Shown: positions 44,928-53,403, numbered from the stretch's first letter. The stretch: 64,000 bases of DNA from Schlesneria paludicola DSM 18645 (GCF_000255655.1 NZ_JH636434.1:1344581-1408580), one strand, 5' to 3'. Numbers and translations are program-made. The notes: generated by a model from the letters alone, not told the origin.

Positions 44928-46847
44928 ATGAGTTCCCCCGCCCCACTGACGAACACCCCCGCCGATTGGCGCCGCGAACTTCTGTTCCTCGCGGGAGCGA
45001 TCCTTTTAGGCATGTTTGTCCGCGTCAATTTTCTTGGTCGAATCGCCGTCGAGCACTTTGACGAAGCCGTCTACGCCTCCAACTTCTGGTTCGATTCGAG
45101 CAATGGATACTCCTATCCCGCCCGTTACTTATATGCCCCGCCGCTGCTTCCTGCCGCCATTGAATGGACGATGACGCTGGTTTCAATCTGCGGATTTTCT
45201 CCCACCGGCTTCGTCCCGATGATACCGTCCCTGGTCGCCGGCATCGCCATGATTCCGTCGATCTGGTGGGTCGGACGACGTTGGTTCGGTCCAAGTGCGG
45301 GCCTGATTTCCGCTTGGCTCGTCGCGACCAGTGACTTTCACGCATCGTATTCCCGGACCGCGCTGACCGATGTCACGCTGTCCCTGTTCGTCCTTTGGGG
45401 CGTCTATTTTTTTTGGTGCGCGTGGGCAAACGATCTTCCGCTGAACCTCGAGCGGAAGAAATCGAAGCCGATCGCTGCGGCCCCGCTGCCCTGGCGGTTT
45501 CTGATTTTGGCCGGAGCCTTCACCGGACTCGCATGGTCGACAAAGTACAATGGCTGGCTGCCGCTCGCGATCGGAGCCGCCGGATCGGGGCTTTGGTTGA
45601 CGATCGCGCCTTCGACGGAACGCGCGATGGGACGTGCGCTGACGCGCTGGCTGCTCGTCGCCACGATCGCGTTTTTGGTCTGGTCGCCGGTTCTGGTGGG
45701 TCTGCAAAAAACCGGAGGATACGCCACCGTCGCGGCAAATCATCGCCAGTACTTGGTCGGGATTGGTCAGTGGTGGAACACCGCCGCCAAGCAAGTCGAA
45801 TGCATTGGAATGTACGACAACATGCTGGGCATGGTCACCGAACCCACGTTCGTCCCTCTCGGCAGTCGCAGCAGTTGGTCGAATCCAGCACGGCGGCCCA
45901 CCGCCGATCAGGTCCTCGAAGAGGGCCTCGGCGCGGCAAGCAATGGAGCGCAACTTTGGAACATGTCCTCCACGTTGAAGTCCGTTTCTCGGGGAGTCAG
46001 GATTCTCGCGAACCGTCTTGCCACCTTCGCCGTTCCCCTTGGGCTGTTTTTGACCGCGATCATTTCGGCGTTCTTCGGACTCACAGTCCGCTTTGATCGG
46101 CGCCAGAGAATTGCGGCATGTCTGCTTGTCGCATGGCTCATTGGAATGACGCTCGCGACTCCGTTCTACCATCCGTATCCTCGACTCATTTTTCCGTGGC
46201 TGACCGCGGTCTGGCTGGGAGTCGGTGTCGCCATCCAGTTGCAACCCTGGCGCGTGATCCTGAAAAGCAGTCCAACCGCGACCGCCGTTTGGCGTCCCGG
46301 CCGCGTCGAGTGGGTCCTGCTCGTATGGCTGACCACAAACTGTCTGATCCGTCTGATGGCGGGCACCGCCCATGCCTGGAGCGATCGCACGGGAATGGCG
46401 GCAGTCTCCGAGCGACTGGCGAGCCGAATCACCGACGTGGTCGGCTCGTCCGCCAACGCCAAAACGGGATCGATCGCCTACGTCTGGGGCGAGCCCGCGC
46501 TCGTGTTTGGCTTGCGCTCGGAGGGCTTCAGATACGCTGTCCCGTCCCAGGGGCTTGCCTCAATCGAAAAGACCTCGGCGGCACCCACCTTTCTGCTTTT
46601 CGGAAATCAGTCGTTCGGCAGTACCGAATTCTCGCAGTCGCGATCAAAGCTGGAACAGTATTCGTTAAAAGAAATCTGCCATTTCAATCCCAGCCATCTC
46701 GTCGAGATGGACGCGCAGAACACGGCAAATTTCTATTCATGGGACTTCGGTCAAGCCATCCGGAGCGCCATCGATCACGATCCCGCCGACTCACAGAGCG
46801 GCATTTATAGATCGCAGATCTGGCTATTTCGCGTCGACGCAAAGTAG
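44928..46847 (+). CDS. ArnT/PMT-like membrane glycosyltransferase
   Basis: A 639-residue integral membrane protein with 10 or more spans. The N-terminal pattern LGRIAVEHFDEAVYA with the acidic DE pair in the first outside loop is the catalytic signature of GT39/GT83 (PMT, ArnT) lipid-phosphate-sugar dependent transferases, followed by PARYLYAPPLLP and the loop ATSDFHASYSRTALTDV. It would move a sugar from a polyprenyl-phosphate donor to a lipid or protein outside the cytoplasmic membrane. Acceptor unknown. It has no neighbour of related function in the same direction; parB follows after 316 bases. Confidence 0.87.
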   Translation: MSSPAPLTNTPADWRRELLFLAGAILLGMFVRVNFLGRIAVEHFDEAVYASNFWFDSSNGYSYPARYLYAPPLLPAAIEWTMTLVSICGFSPTGFVPMIPSLVAGIAMIPSIWWVGRRWFGPSAGLISAWLVATSDFHASYSRTALTDVTLSLFVLWGVYFFWCAWANDLPLNLERKKSKPIAAAPLPWRFLILAGAFTGLAWSTKYNGWLPLAIGAAGSGLWLTIAPSTERAMGRALTRWLLVATIAFLVWSPVLVGLQKTGGYATVAANHRQYLVGIGQWWNTAAKQVECIGMYDNMLGMVTEPTFVPLGSRSSWSNPARRPTADQVLEEGLGAASNGAQLWNMSSTLKSVSRGVRILANRLATFAVPLGLFLTAIISAFFGLTVRFDRRQRIAACLLVAWLIGMTLATPFYHPYPRLIFPWLTAVWLGVGVAIQLQPWRVILKSSPTATAVWRPGRVEWVLLVWLTTNCLIRLMAGTAHAWSDRTGMAAVSERLASRITDVVGSSANAKTGSIAYVWGEPALVFGLRSEGFRYAVPSQGLASIEKTSAAPTFLLFGNQSFGSTEFSQSRSKLEQYSLKEICHFNPSHLVEMDAQNTANFYSWDFGQAIRSAIDHDPADSQSGIYRSQIWLFRVDAK

Positions 46848-47163
46848 CTCAGCAGTGGCCGCTCACCCCACGTTTCCCCCCAATGCGACTCCTCGCACGT
46901 CGGCTCCAACACCCCCACGTTCGCAACGGATCCCCGGGGTTCTGCACAACCGAGACATCGCACACACACGGTCGAGTGACGTGATCCGGTCTTCCGCAAA
47001 CGACAAAACGCCGTGCATCGGCTCGCATCTTCGAAACTTCCTCTTGTCCGAATTTCGAAGTCGCGAGTAAAATCGGGCTCCCCTCCTGCGTCTCACCATC
47101 TGTAGGTTAATTATCCCCGCCATGGATTGTGCGGTGGTATTGCTATTCGCCAAGGAACGAATC
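46848..47163. other. Intergenic region upstream of parB
   Basis: Contains the parB promoter; parA, the usual upstream partner, is not present. The parB frame stays open back to 47122, but the start at 47164 is better. No parS-like site was found in this stretch. Confidence 0.45.
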
Positions 47164-48111
47164 ATGGACGAGCAACTTGGTCACGATCAGGTCTCTCAAG
47201 AACCTTCCCGTCGTCGCTTGGGGCGTGGCTTGAACGCGCTGCTCGGAACGGCTCCGATGGGAGGAACCGACGAAGCCAGCGCCGGTGATCAGACCGAGAT
47301 CTCCGTCGAACTGATCGAGCGGAATCCGTTTCAGCCGCGTCAGGATTTCGATCAGACGGCGCTCAACGAATTGGTGGACAGCATCCGCCAGCACGGCGTG
47401 CTGCAGCCACTTCTGGTCCGTCCCGCCGGGGATGGATACCAGTTGATCGCGGGCGAGCGACGACTGATCTCGGCCAAGAAAGCGGGCCTGCGCCAGGTTC
47501 CCTGCCGTGTTCTGAATCTCACCGATCAACAGGTCAGCGAAGTCGCGCTCGAAGAAAACCTGAAACGCCAAGACCTGAATGTTCTGGAAAAGGCGATCGC
47601 CTTCCAGGACTATCTGAAGCGGTTCGGTTGCACGATCGAGGACCTCGCACGCCGCCTGTCGTTCGAACGATCGACGGTCAGCAATATGCTCCGACTGCTC
47701 GAACTGCCCGAGGCGGTCAAAACCGATTTGCGGTCTGACAAGATCTCGGCCGGTCACGCTCGCGCCATCCTGGCTCTGAAAAACGTCGACGCTCAGGTTT
47801 CTCTGTCGCAGAGAATTCAGCAAGAGAATCTGTCCGTCCGCAAGACCGAGGAAGCGGTTCGCGAAATGATCGCGACTAAGGACGCCGACGTCGTCCCATT
47901 CCAAAATCCGGACGAGTCAAACGCATCCGCCGATACGTCGAACCGAACCTCGCACGTGGTCGGTTTGCAAAATCAACTCCGCGATTGGTTAGGAACAAAC
48001 GTCGAAATCAAGCTTTCGGGCAAGGCGAAGGACAAGGGAAAAATTGTCATCGATTTCGCGTCGAACGATGATTTCGAACGGATTGTTGGAAAACTGCAAC
48101 GAGCTGCGTAG
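47164..48111 (+). CDS. parB: Chromosome partitioning protein ParB (CTPase clamp)
   Basis: ParB loads at parS, uses CTP to close into a sliding clamp, and recruits SMC and ParA for chromosome segregation. The 315-residue protein has the N-terminal LGRGLNALLG motif (contact with ParA), the ParB/Srx fold with VELIERNPFQPR, HGVLQPLLVRP and the GERR arginine patch that binds CTP, the parS-reading helix-turn-helix (IEDLARRLSFERSTVSNMLRLLELP), KISAGHARAIL, and a C-terminal dimer domain. AAGGAA lies six bases before the ATG at 47164. parA is absent from the window. Several parS-like sites follow within 4 kb. Confidence 0.97.
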   Translation: MDEQLGHDQVSQEPSRRRLGRGLNALLGTAPMGGTDEASAGDQTEISVELIERNPFQPRQDFDQTALNELVDSIRQHGVLQPLLVRPAGDGYQLIAGERRLISAKKAGLRQVPCRVLNLTDQQVSEVALEENLKRQDLNVLEKAIAFQDYLKRFGCTIEDLARRLSFERSTVSNMLRLLELPEAVKTDLRSDKISAGHARAILALKNVDAQVSLSQRIQQENLSVRKTEEAVREMIATKDADVVPFQNPDESNASADTSNRTSHVVGLQNQLRDWLGTNVEIKLSGKAKDKGKIVIDFASNDDFERIVGKLQRAA

Positions 48112-48127
48112 CCATGGAAACATGGGT

Positions 48128-48143
48128 GGTTTCACGTGGAACA
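48128..48143. promoter_or_regulatory. parS: parS-like site 1
   Basis: GGTTTCACGTGGAACA agrees with the consensus TGTTTCACGTGAAACA at 14 of 16 positions. It lies 17 bases past the parB stop codon, between parB and tRNA-Pro. Confidence 0.8.
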
Positions 48144-48191
48144 AAAAGTTCATTGACGAACGCGTGCGTCCCACCTAAACTGCCCGCCGCA

Positions 48192-48266
48192 CGGGATGTA
48201 GCTCAGCTTGGCTAGAGCGCCTGGTTTGGGACCAGGAAGTCGCAGGTTCGAATCCTGTCATCCCGA
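48192..48266 (+). tRNA. tRNA-Pro, anticodon TGG
   Basis: A complete 75-base cloverleaf: acceptor CGGGATG with CATCCCG, D arm GCTC/GAGC, anticodon stem CCTGG/CCAGG with loop TTTGGGA (anticodon TGG at 227-229 of the 48 kb block), variable AAGTC, T arm GCAGG/CCTGT with TTCGAAT, discriminator A. CCA is not encoded. A terminator follows six bases later. Confidence 0.97.
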
Positions 48267-48271
48267 CATTC

Positions 48272-48315
48272 AAAACAGACCCTTCGATGTCTTCGTCGAA
48301 GGGTCTGTTTTTTTT
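48272..48315 (+). terminator. Strong rho-independent terminator after tRNA-Pro
   Basis: AAAACAGACCCTTCGA and TCGAAGGGTCTGTTTT form a perfect 16-bp stem with an eight-base loop, followed by more T. It ends the tRNA-Pro transcript, and possibly read-through from parB. Confidence 0.95.
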
Positions 48316-48708
48316 ATGTCGAGAGCTGCAGCCAGCTGAACGAGAGCAAACGCATGGGGCCGGACAGACGACGGCTCAAGAGATTCCAGAGAAATCTCAT
48401 TGAGACGCCTGACGAAGCGTAGTTCAAAACCATCTCGCCAGCTTATGGTGCGGCCGGACCAGTACTCTCACAATATTCTTGGTCAAATGCGATTGGCATA
48501 AGCCGACGTGTATTGCGAGGGACGTCTGTACTGTAGAGCATTTGCTCCCAGCGCCATGTCGATGCGTTCGATTGAACGAATCAATGATCAGCATTCAACA
48601 GTCAGCGTAAAGTGGTGCGTCCATGGCCGTGGTAAAAACGGGGAGAGCATTGTTACGGAGACCGCCAGGAGAACATCCGCACCGAAATTCTCCGAAACAG
48701 CGAACTGA
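48316..48708. other. Region between tRNA-Pro terminator and the broken gene
   Basis: Possibly the decayed 5' part of the pseudogene that follows: a frame at 48508-48708 ends 1 base before the next start and could be its N-terminal remnant (STVSVKWCVHGRGK), but I cannot prove this. Nothing else seen. Confidence 0.4.
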
Positions 48709-49130
48709 ATGGTTACGTTGCTCAGCATTTCGCTGACGCGACCCGCCAGTGCGGTGGTATGCGATTTCGAGTGTTTCTCGACGAAAACGAGGGGGGCCGC
48801 AATTCGAGCCTGCATCGGCTGCGAACACCAGCATCCCATTGGCGACAGTGAAGAGTATCTCGATGATGCCGAGGTGTGCGAATGCGAATACCCCTGTGGA
48901 AACGTGACGTTCGAAGTCACTGTGGGCGTCGCACTCTACGACGAAACCGATGACATGCGGTGGCTGTATCTCTTGGCTTCCGCTGCACGGCATGTGGGTT
49001 AACGGCGGTCTATGGAGACTGGAAGAACGAGTACAACGGCTACCAAGAGCTGTTGGCAAAGTGTAAAGCGGGCGCCGAACGAGCCTCATCACCCCATCGC
49101 ATCGAAGTTGCGGCATCGGCAAGTTACTAG
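48709..49130 (+). pseudogene. Frameshifted gene for a small Cys-rich (zinc-ribbon-type) protein
   Basis: Frame one gives GCEHQHPIGDSEEYLDDAEVCECE and VGVALYDETDDMRWLYL, up to about 48972. Then coding character moves to another frame, GFRCTACGLTAVYGDWKNEYNGYQELLAKC, to a TAG at 49128-49130. Joined, the two parts make one smooth protein with paired cysteines (GCEH, CECE, CTAC) likely to bind zinc. I recall similar small proteins in planctomycetes without a function. One base lost, or two gained, near 48973 explains the break; an N-terminal part may also be lost. A sequencing error is the alternative. Confidence 0.7.
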
Positions 49131-49192
49131 TGCCGTCGCTTCTCGAAGTCGGTCGATCGAGGGGGGACTTCGATTGTTGCGTGAGCGTCGGC

Positions 49193-49702
49193 ATGGCCCC
49201 CCTATCGGGAGATCATTCCGGTTCAGGGAGTGACTTCAATGATGTCGAAATCCGGATTCTGCGACGTGGCGATCACGACATTCTCAACAGGGTCGCGGAG
49301 GGAGTCTTCGACAACTCGATCGACAATCGCCTGTCAGAAGAGTTTCTCGGCGATCCACGTCATCATCTCGCGGTCGCAATCGACGGTCGTTTTGTGGTCG
49401 GAATCGCGTCCGCCGTCCACTACGTTCATCCCGACAAATCTCCGCAGCTTTGGATCAACGAGGTCGGAGTCGCGCCGTCACATCGTGGTCGGGGGTTCGG
49501 TAAACGGTTGATGACGGCACTGCTCGAGGTCGGTCGGCACCTCGGTTGTTCGGAAGCCTGGGTCTTGACCGATCGACAAAACCACTCGGCATGCCGGCTT
49601 TACGAGTCGATCGGATGCGTGAAGCCGCCAGCCCCGGCGATGTTCACATTTCAACTTTCGGCGAACAACGCTGAGTCTCCTATCGCCCAAGTTCGAAAAT
49701 AG
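49193..49702 (+). CDS. GNAT family acetyltransferase
   Basis: A GNAT enzyme of about 169 residues. The acetyl-CoA loop is VAPSHRGRGFGKRLM, preceded by INEVGV and followed by AWVLTDRQNHSACRLYESIGC, the usual C-terminal half. The early VAEGVFDNSIDNRLSEEFL segment resembles the AAC(3)-I branch, but substrate cannot be told from this. The start is uncertain: Met at 49130 overlaps the pseudogene's stop and adds 21 residues of low complexity; family similarity begins only at about residue 19 (VEIRILRRGD) from 49193. Confidence 0.8.
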   Translation: MAPLSGDHSGSGSDFNDVEIRILRRGDHDILNRVAEGVFDNSIDNRLSEEFLGDPRHHLAVAIDGRFVVGIASAVHYVHPDKSPQLWINEVGVAPSHRGRGFGKRLMTALLEVGRHLGCSEAWVLTDRQNHSACRLYESIGCVKPPAPAMFTFQLSANNAESPIAQVRK

Positions 49703-50267
49703 CCGCGCCGGCACGCAATGCACCTTCCTTGTTCCCAAGCGGGAGCTTTTGAAGTTGCGTTCATGGAATCTTCGGCATGAAAACGTTGGTCGCCGCGTTG
49801 CGAGTTTCGATCGCTGCCATGGGTGACCGAGCCTCAAAGTGCTCACCCGCCCAGTCAGGCAACGCTGTGCGGCATTTTGCGGTTGAGTTTCAAGTTCCAA
49901 TCAAGGCGAAGAACAAGTTCAGATGTATCGCATAGGCGATCTGTATTCCTCAGGCCCAATCGGGCCAGCCAGCCTCATAGCCAGGGTCGGAGGTGGTCTC
50001 ACCGGAGGCCGTGGAATTCCGCCCCATCAAATCGTAAAAGGTCTGAAGGACCGTACCGTCTCATTTCTGTCACGAACCAATCCCACGAAACCGTGGTGGT
50101 GATCTATCTGGAATTAAAAGAGGCCTTCCGGTCATTCAGACCTCAGAATCTTCTGAATGTGATCTGGTCCAGGGTCTCCGGCGACGACGCCTCCGCCCCT
50201 GGCTACGAGACTGATCGACCACGTTAGGCCTGCAGATCTGCGACGCAAATTGACGACCTTACGCGCG
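49703..50267. other. 565-base region with a decayed palindrome and no gene
   Basis: Convergent gap between the GNAT gene and the FAD/MnmM gene. TGTTCCCAAGCGGGAGCTTTT at 49730-49750 looks like a decayed member of the 26-bp CCAAGC palindrome family. Open frames here have no recognisable domain. Nothing else seen. Confidence 0.5.
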
Positions 50268-51965
50268 TCACACGACACGTTTCACGAGAAACAACCGTGG
50301 TCCGATTTTCTTCCCGGGCTGGCTATCGAACGCCTTCGTTTCGAACTCACCTGGCCCCAGACCACCAAGCGTCAACTGAACGATGTCCGCTTCCGCGTTC
50401 CCTCCATCGTGCCCCATGTAGGCCACGATCGTCATGACCCCGCCCCGTCGCAATAGCGTGGCTGCCTGCCCAATCGCCTGCCGCGTCGACTCTGGTTGGG
50501 TCGTCAATGTTTTGTCACCGCTCGGCAGGTAACCCAGATTGAACATGATGGCGGCGACGTGACCGTGAACGGCCGAGGGAATCAACGACGTCATGTTCGC
50601 GTGACTCTGGTTCAGCAGGGTCACGTTCTCCAGTCCCGCCTCCATCAAGCGTGCTTGAGTTCGATCCAGGGCCACCTGCTGAATGTCGAACGCATACACT
50701 CGTCCGTCTTGCCCGACCTGTTCCGCCAGGAAGTGTGTGTCGTATCCATTCCCGGTAGTCGCGTCGATCACAACGTCACCCGACTGAATCACCTCACCCA
50801 CAGCGAGCTGTGCCTGTTCGGTCAGCGGTCTGGACGGGCGCGGTTTCACGTGGCGCGCCGCTTCGAACGATATCGCCGCCCGTGCTGTGGCGACATCGGA
50901 CCAGGTCGTCTTCCGATTCAGTTCAACGTCCGCGTCGACCTCACCCTGACCTCGAAGAACTCCCGCGAACTGGCTCGCGAAGTAGGGAGCCTGCAGAACC
51001 CCCTTCGATCCGAATCCATTGAAGATCCCTAGTTGCGATTGAACTGGGTGGATCCCGACGACCGGATACTGATTCCGGTGGATTGGTCGAACCGCCGCCG
51101 CATGTTCAAGCACCTCGACAGGTCGATTCAAAAACCCAGCGAGCCTCGTCAGGATCTCGGTTCTCCCTTCGGACGTGGGAATCGAATCGAGGTGCGACCA
51201 GTCATAGGTCGCCCCCACCTTGAACACCTGGTCGCCCATCGGTGCCAGCCAGATGCCACGGTGGACGATCTTCTGCTCGGTCAGCCCGGGGATTCGTACC
51301 GTCAGAATCTCGCCCTTCGCCGGCTTGAACTGCACGTCGCGAAACCAGGGATTCGGATCGGCCTGATACCCCTGGCAAAAAACCAAACGCCGCGAACGAA
51401 TCCCGAATCGCGGTAGGGTCACCCCCGATGGCTCCAGTTCGAAGTCACGTGAAACATCCACGTCGCCTGGGAGAAACGAGCCTCGCTGCAGCAAGGACTC
51501 TCGAGACGAGTCCAGATAGAGGAGAACATCCAGCCGCCCGGCCGAGGTCATCTCGAAACCGCCATGTGTCTGATCAAGCGAAGGTTCGCACTGTGGACTT
51601 GAGTCCGAGACGACGCCGTCGAGCTCGCCCGATTCCCCTCTGAGATTGAACGCACGGCGCTCCCGCTCATCAGCGAACAGACGCACCATCCGGTCTTCTC
51701 GAAACAACGGGCGGTGAACTTCCGATTCGACCCGTCGGTAGAACGCGATGGCGTGCGGCCAGAAGTCCGCGAACCGCCACGAGAGGGTCAGCTTCTGGCC
51801 GGTGACGGGCGTCACGAGCCCTGCGGCAATCCCCGATGAGCCCACTCGAGCCTCGCGGTCAATGACCACCACCCGAGCCCCCTCCCAAAGCAGGCTCCAG
51901 GCCAAGGCGGTTCCGGCCAGCCCCTGCCCGAGGACAACGACATCAACAGACTGGGTGATCGGCAT
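50268..51965 (-). CDS. Fusion of MnmC-type FAD oxidase and MnmM (YtqB) tRNA methyltransferase
   Basis: A 565-residue two-domain protein. Residues 1-345 are a DAO-type FAD oxidoreductase: dinucleotide site VVLGQGLAGTALAW (10-23), GIAAGLVTPVTG (45-56) and the late FNGFGSKGVLQAPYFA (315-330), resembling the MnmC(o) domain that removes carboxymethyl from cmnm5s2U34. Residues 385-565 match the MnmM/YtqB class I methyltransferase: DATTGNGYDT (401-410), FNLGYLPSGDK (475-485) and YMGHDGGNAE (516-525); MnmM methylates nm5s2U34 to mnm5s2U34. So one protein could do both last steps of wobble-uridine modification, as E. coli MnmC does, but with a different methyltransferase and reversed order. A parS-like site lies just upstream. 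Confidence 0.88.
   Translation of the reverse strand: MPITQSVDVVVLGQGLAGTALAWSLLWEGARVVVIDREARVGSSGIAAGLVTPVTGQKLTLSWRFADFWPHAIAFYRRVESEVHRPLFREDRMVRLFADERERRAFNLRGESGELDGVVSDSSPQCEPSLDQTHGGFEMTSAGRLDVLLYLDSSRESLLQRGSFLPGDVDVSRDFELEPSGVTLPRFGIRSRRLVFCQGYQADPNPWFRDVQFKPAKGEILTVRIPGLTEQKIVHRGIWLAPMGDQVFKVGATYDWSHLDSIPTSEGRTEILTRLAGFLNRPVEVLEHAAAVRPIHRNQYPVVGIHPVQSQLGIFNGFGSKGVLQAPYFASQFAGVLRGQGEVDADVELNRKTTWSDVATARAAISFEAARHVKPRPSRPLTEQAQLAVGEVIQSGDVVIDATTGNGYDTHFLAEQVGQDGRVYAFDIQQVALDRTQARLMEAGLENVTLLNQSHANMTSLIPSAVHGHVAAIMFNLGYLPSGDKTLTTQPESTRQAIGQAATLLRRGGVMTIVAYMGHDGGNAEADIVQLTLGGLGPGEFETKAFDSQPGKKIGPRLFLVKRVV
50842..50857. promoter_or_regulatory. parS-like half site 2, inside the FAD/MnmM gene
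   Basis: GGTTTCACGTGGCGCG matches the left ten bases GTTTCACGTG of the parS consensus from its second position, and 11 of 16 overall. Weaker than the others and within coding sequence, so it may be chance or a low-affinity site. Confidence 0.4.
51441..51456. promoter_or_regulatory. parS-like half site 3, inside the FAD/MnmM gene
   Basis: GAAGTCACGTGAAACA matches the last twelve bases of the parS consensus, TCACGTGAAACA, exactly. The left four bases do not match. It lies within coding sequence. Confidence 0.5.
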
Positions 51966-51975
51966 TTTCCTTCAA

Positions 51976-51991
51976 CGTTTCACGTGAAACA
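51976..51991. promoter_or_regulatory. parS: parS-like site 4, best match
   Basis: CGTTTCACGTGAAACA agrees with TGTTTCACGTGAAACA at 15 of 16 positions. It lies 11 bases upstream of the start codon of the FAD/MnmM gene, so ParB bound here could also affect that gene. Confidence 0.88.
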
Positions 51992-52083
51992 TCTTCACCA
52001 GACTTCCCGCGCAGTGCACACCGCCAATGTCGTGCACACAACCAATTCGGTGCATGCAGCCAAAGCGACTGCATCCGCCCTAA

Positions 52084-52099
52084 CGTTCCACGTGGAACG
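52084..52099. promoter_or_regulatory. parS: parS-like site 5, perfect palindrome
   Basis: CGTTCCACGTGGAACG is a perfect 16-bp palindrome with the CCACGTGG centre in place of TCACGTGA, 12 of 16 to consensus. It lies just past the 3' end of the ThuA gene, 92 bases from site 4. Confidence 0.65.
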
Positions 52100-52102
52100 A
52101 AT

Positions 52103-52963
52103 TCACTTTCCTGCGGGACGCTCAGGCAGTGCAAAGTCCGATTCGTTCAGTTCAACATCCACCCCTTCCGCGGGGATCGGCTCCTTCAACGTCCAAAGGA
52201 TTCCTTGAAGGATCAGTCGACGGTATTCGATCCGCTTCCAGTTCTCATGATAGTGCAGTCCAGAGAAACCAAACGAGTGTCCTCCGTCGGGACGCTCCAT
52301 CGCCCATGACACGACGTAGTCCGACCCGTCGACCTTGGTCGCAAGCAACGGCGTGACCTGGTCTCGAGGGGTTGCAAACTTGAGATCGTAGTAGAACTCT
52401 TCATGGACGTCGAACGCGGCGACACCCTGCAGGGCGGGGTGAGAAACCGATGCGGGAACCACCCGATAGTCGGTGTAGCGATACTTCCGGTCCGGACCAC
52501 CGTGGCACCCTCCAAACAGCGCGACGAAGTCCGCAATCGGCGGGGCCTCTCGCGTGCCCATCCCCCAATGCAGGCAACTGAAACCGCCCCCGCGCTCTGC
52601 CAGGCGTTTGAACGCCGCCAGACGCTGCGGATCGGCACTGACCCACTTCGCTCCCTCACTCAAGAACAACACCACGGCATCCGCGCCGTCGATCAGTTCC
52701 GGCCCGTCGGCCCACGGATTGTCAGCCTGAACGACGACAACCTGAATCGCATTTCGATTCTGCAAGAGCCTCGCGATCAGCTGGCAACCTGCCATGTATT
52801 CATGAGTCGTCTTGGGATGAGAATCGGGCTTCTGACCAAGCAGGAGAATTCGCTTGGGACGGGACGCCGGTGGCTTGGGGTCCTCGGCCCAACCTCGCTC
52901 GCTCAACACCATCGCGACGACGGTTACCAAGCTCGGAAGAATTCTCGCCATGAATCTGAACAT
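52103..52963 (-). CDS. Secreted ThuA-domain protein
   Basis: A 286-residue protein with an N-terminal signal (MARILPSLVTVVAMVLSERGWA). The mature part is a ThuA-like, class I glutamine-amidotransferase-fold domain: RILLLGQKPDSHPKTTHEYMAG, ADAVVLFLSEGAKWV, GGGFSCLHWGMG (in place of the catalytic Cys nucleophile elbow), and FEFYYDLKF-like VHEEFYYDLKF. Planctomycetes encode many of these, thought to act in sugar or trehalose metabolism, but no reaction is proven. The ATG at 52963 has GGGAGA upstream; the longer frame to 53152 lacks a signal. Confidence 0.88.
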   Translation of the reverse strand: MFRFMARILPSLVTVVAMVLSERGWAEDPKPPASRPKRILLLGQKPDSHPKTTHEYMAGCQLIARLLQNRNAIQVVVVQADNPWADGPELIDGADAVVLFLSEGAKWVSADPQRLAAFKRLAERGGGFSCLHWGMGTREAPPIADFVALFGGCHGGPDRKYRYTDYRVVPASVSHPALQGVAAFDVHEEFYYDLKFATPRDQVTPLLATKVDGSDYVVSWAMERPDGGHSFGFSGLHYHENWKRIEYRRLILQGILWTLKEPIPAEGVDVELNESDFALPERPAGK

Positions 52964-53403
52964 TAAACGTCTCCCGTCGACCACCAGCCATTCAGACTCA
53001 CCCGAACCGACCGCACCGAGACCAGACACCTTCGCCGAGCCGCCCCCACTCCACATCCCGGTCTGCTGCCAGTCCGTTGCCGGTCGACAGGCAGACAAAA
53101 TTCCTCTCGAATCCCCGATTGTCCAAAAAACTTGTACGGAAGCTACCGTCAACTCGCACTATTAAGTTGACGGTCAAAAAGCGGCCGTGCGCTGGTCCAC
53201 CCGGGCACCGGTCAATTCTCGCGGGATGATTCCAGATTTCGCGGGGTGATTTGGGCGGGGTGAAGTGATCTGGGGTTGGTGATGATGGTGGAGCGACGCC
53301 CTCTTAGGGGGTAGATCTCAGGATGTTGACCGGCGAAGTCGAGGCGATTTGAGGTACGATTTTCTGGCCGTGAATCAGGCCAGCGAACAGAGGAATTACG
53401 ACC
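52964..53403. promoter_or_regulatory. Divergent intergenic region with a 10-bp inverted repeat
   Basis: Carries the promoters of the ThuA gene (minus) and the following membrane protein (plus). ACCGTCAACT (53145-53154) and AGTTGACGGT (53165-53174) form a perfect inverted repeat with a ten-base spacer, one helical turn apart, which is typical of an operator for a dimeric regulator. The right half also contains TTGAC, so it could overlap a -35 element. Confidence 0.55.

Noticed and set aside
45183-46373. 396-residue minus frame inside the ArnT-like gene
   Set aside because: Antisense shadow; highly Arg/Gly/Asp-rich with no hydrophobic core.
49823-50227. 134-residue plus frame between the GNAT and FAD/MnmM genes
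   Set aside because: No domain, biased composition, no ribosome binding site.
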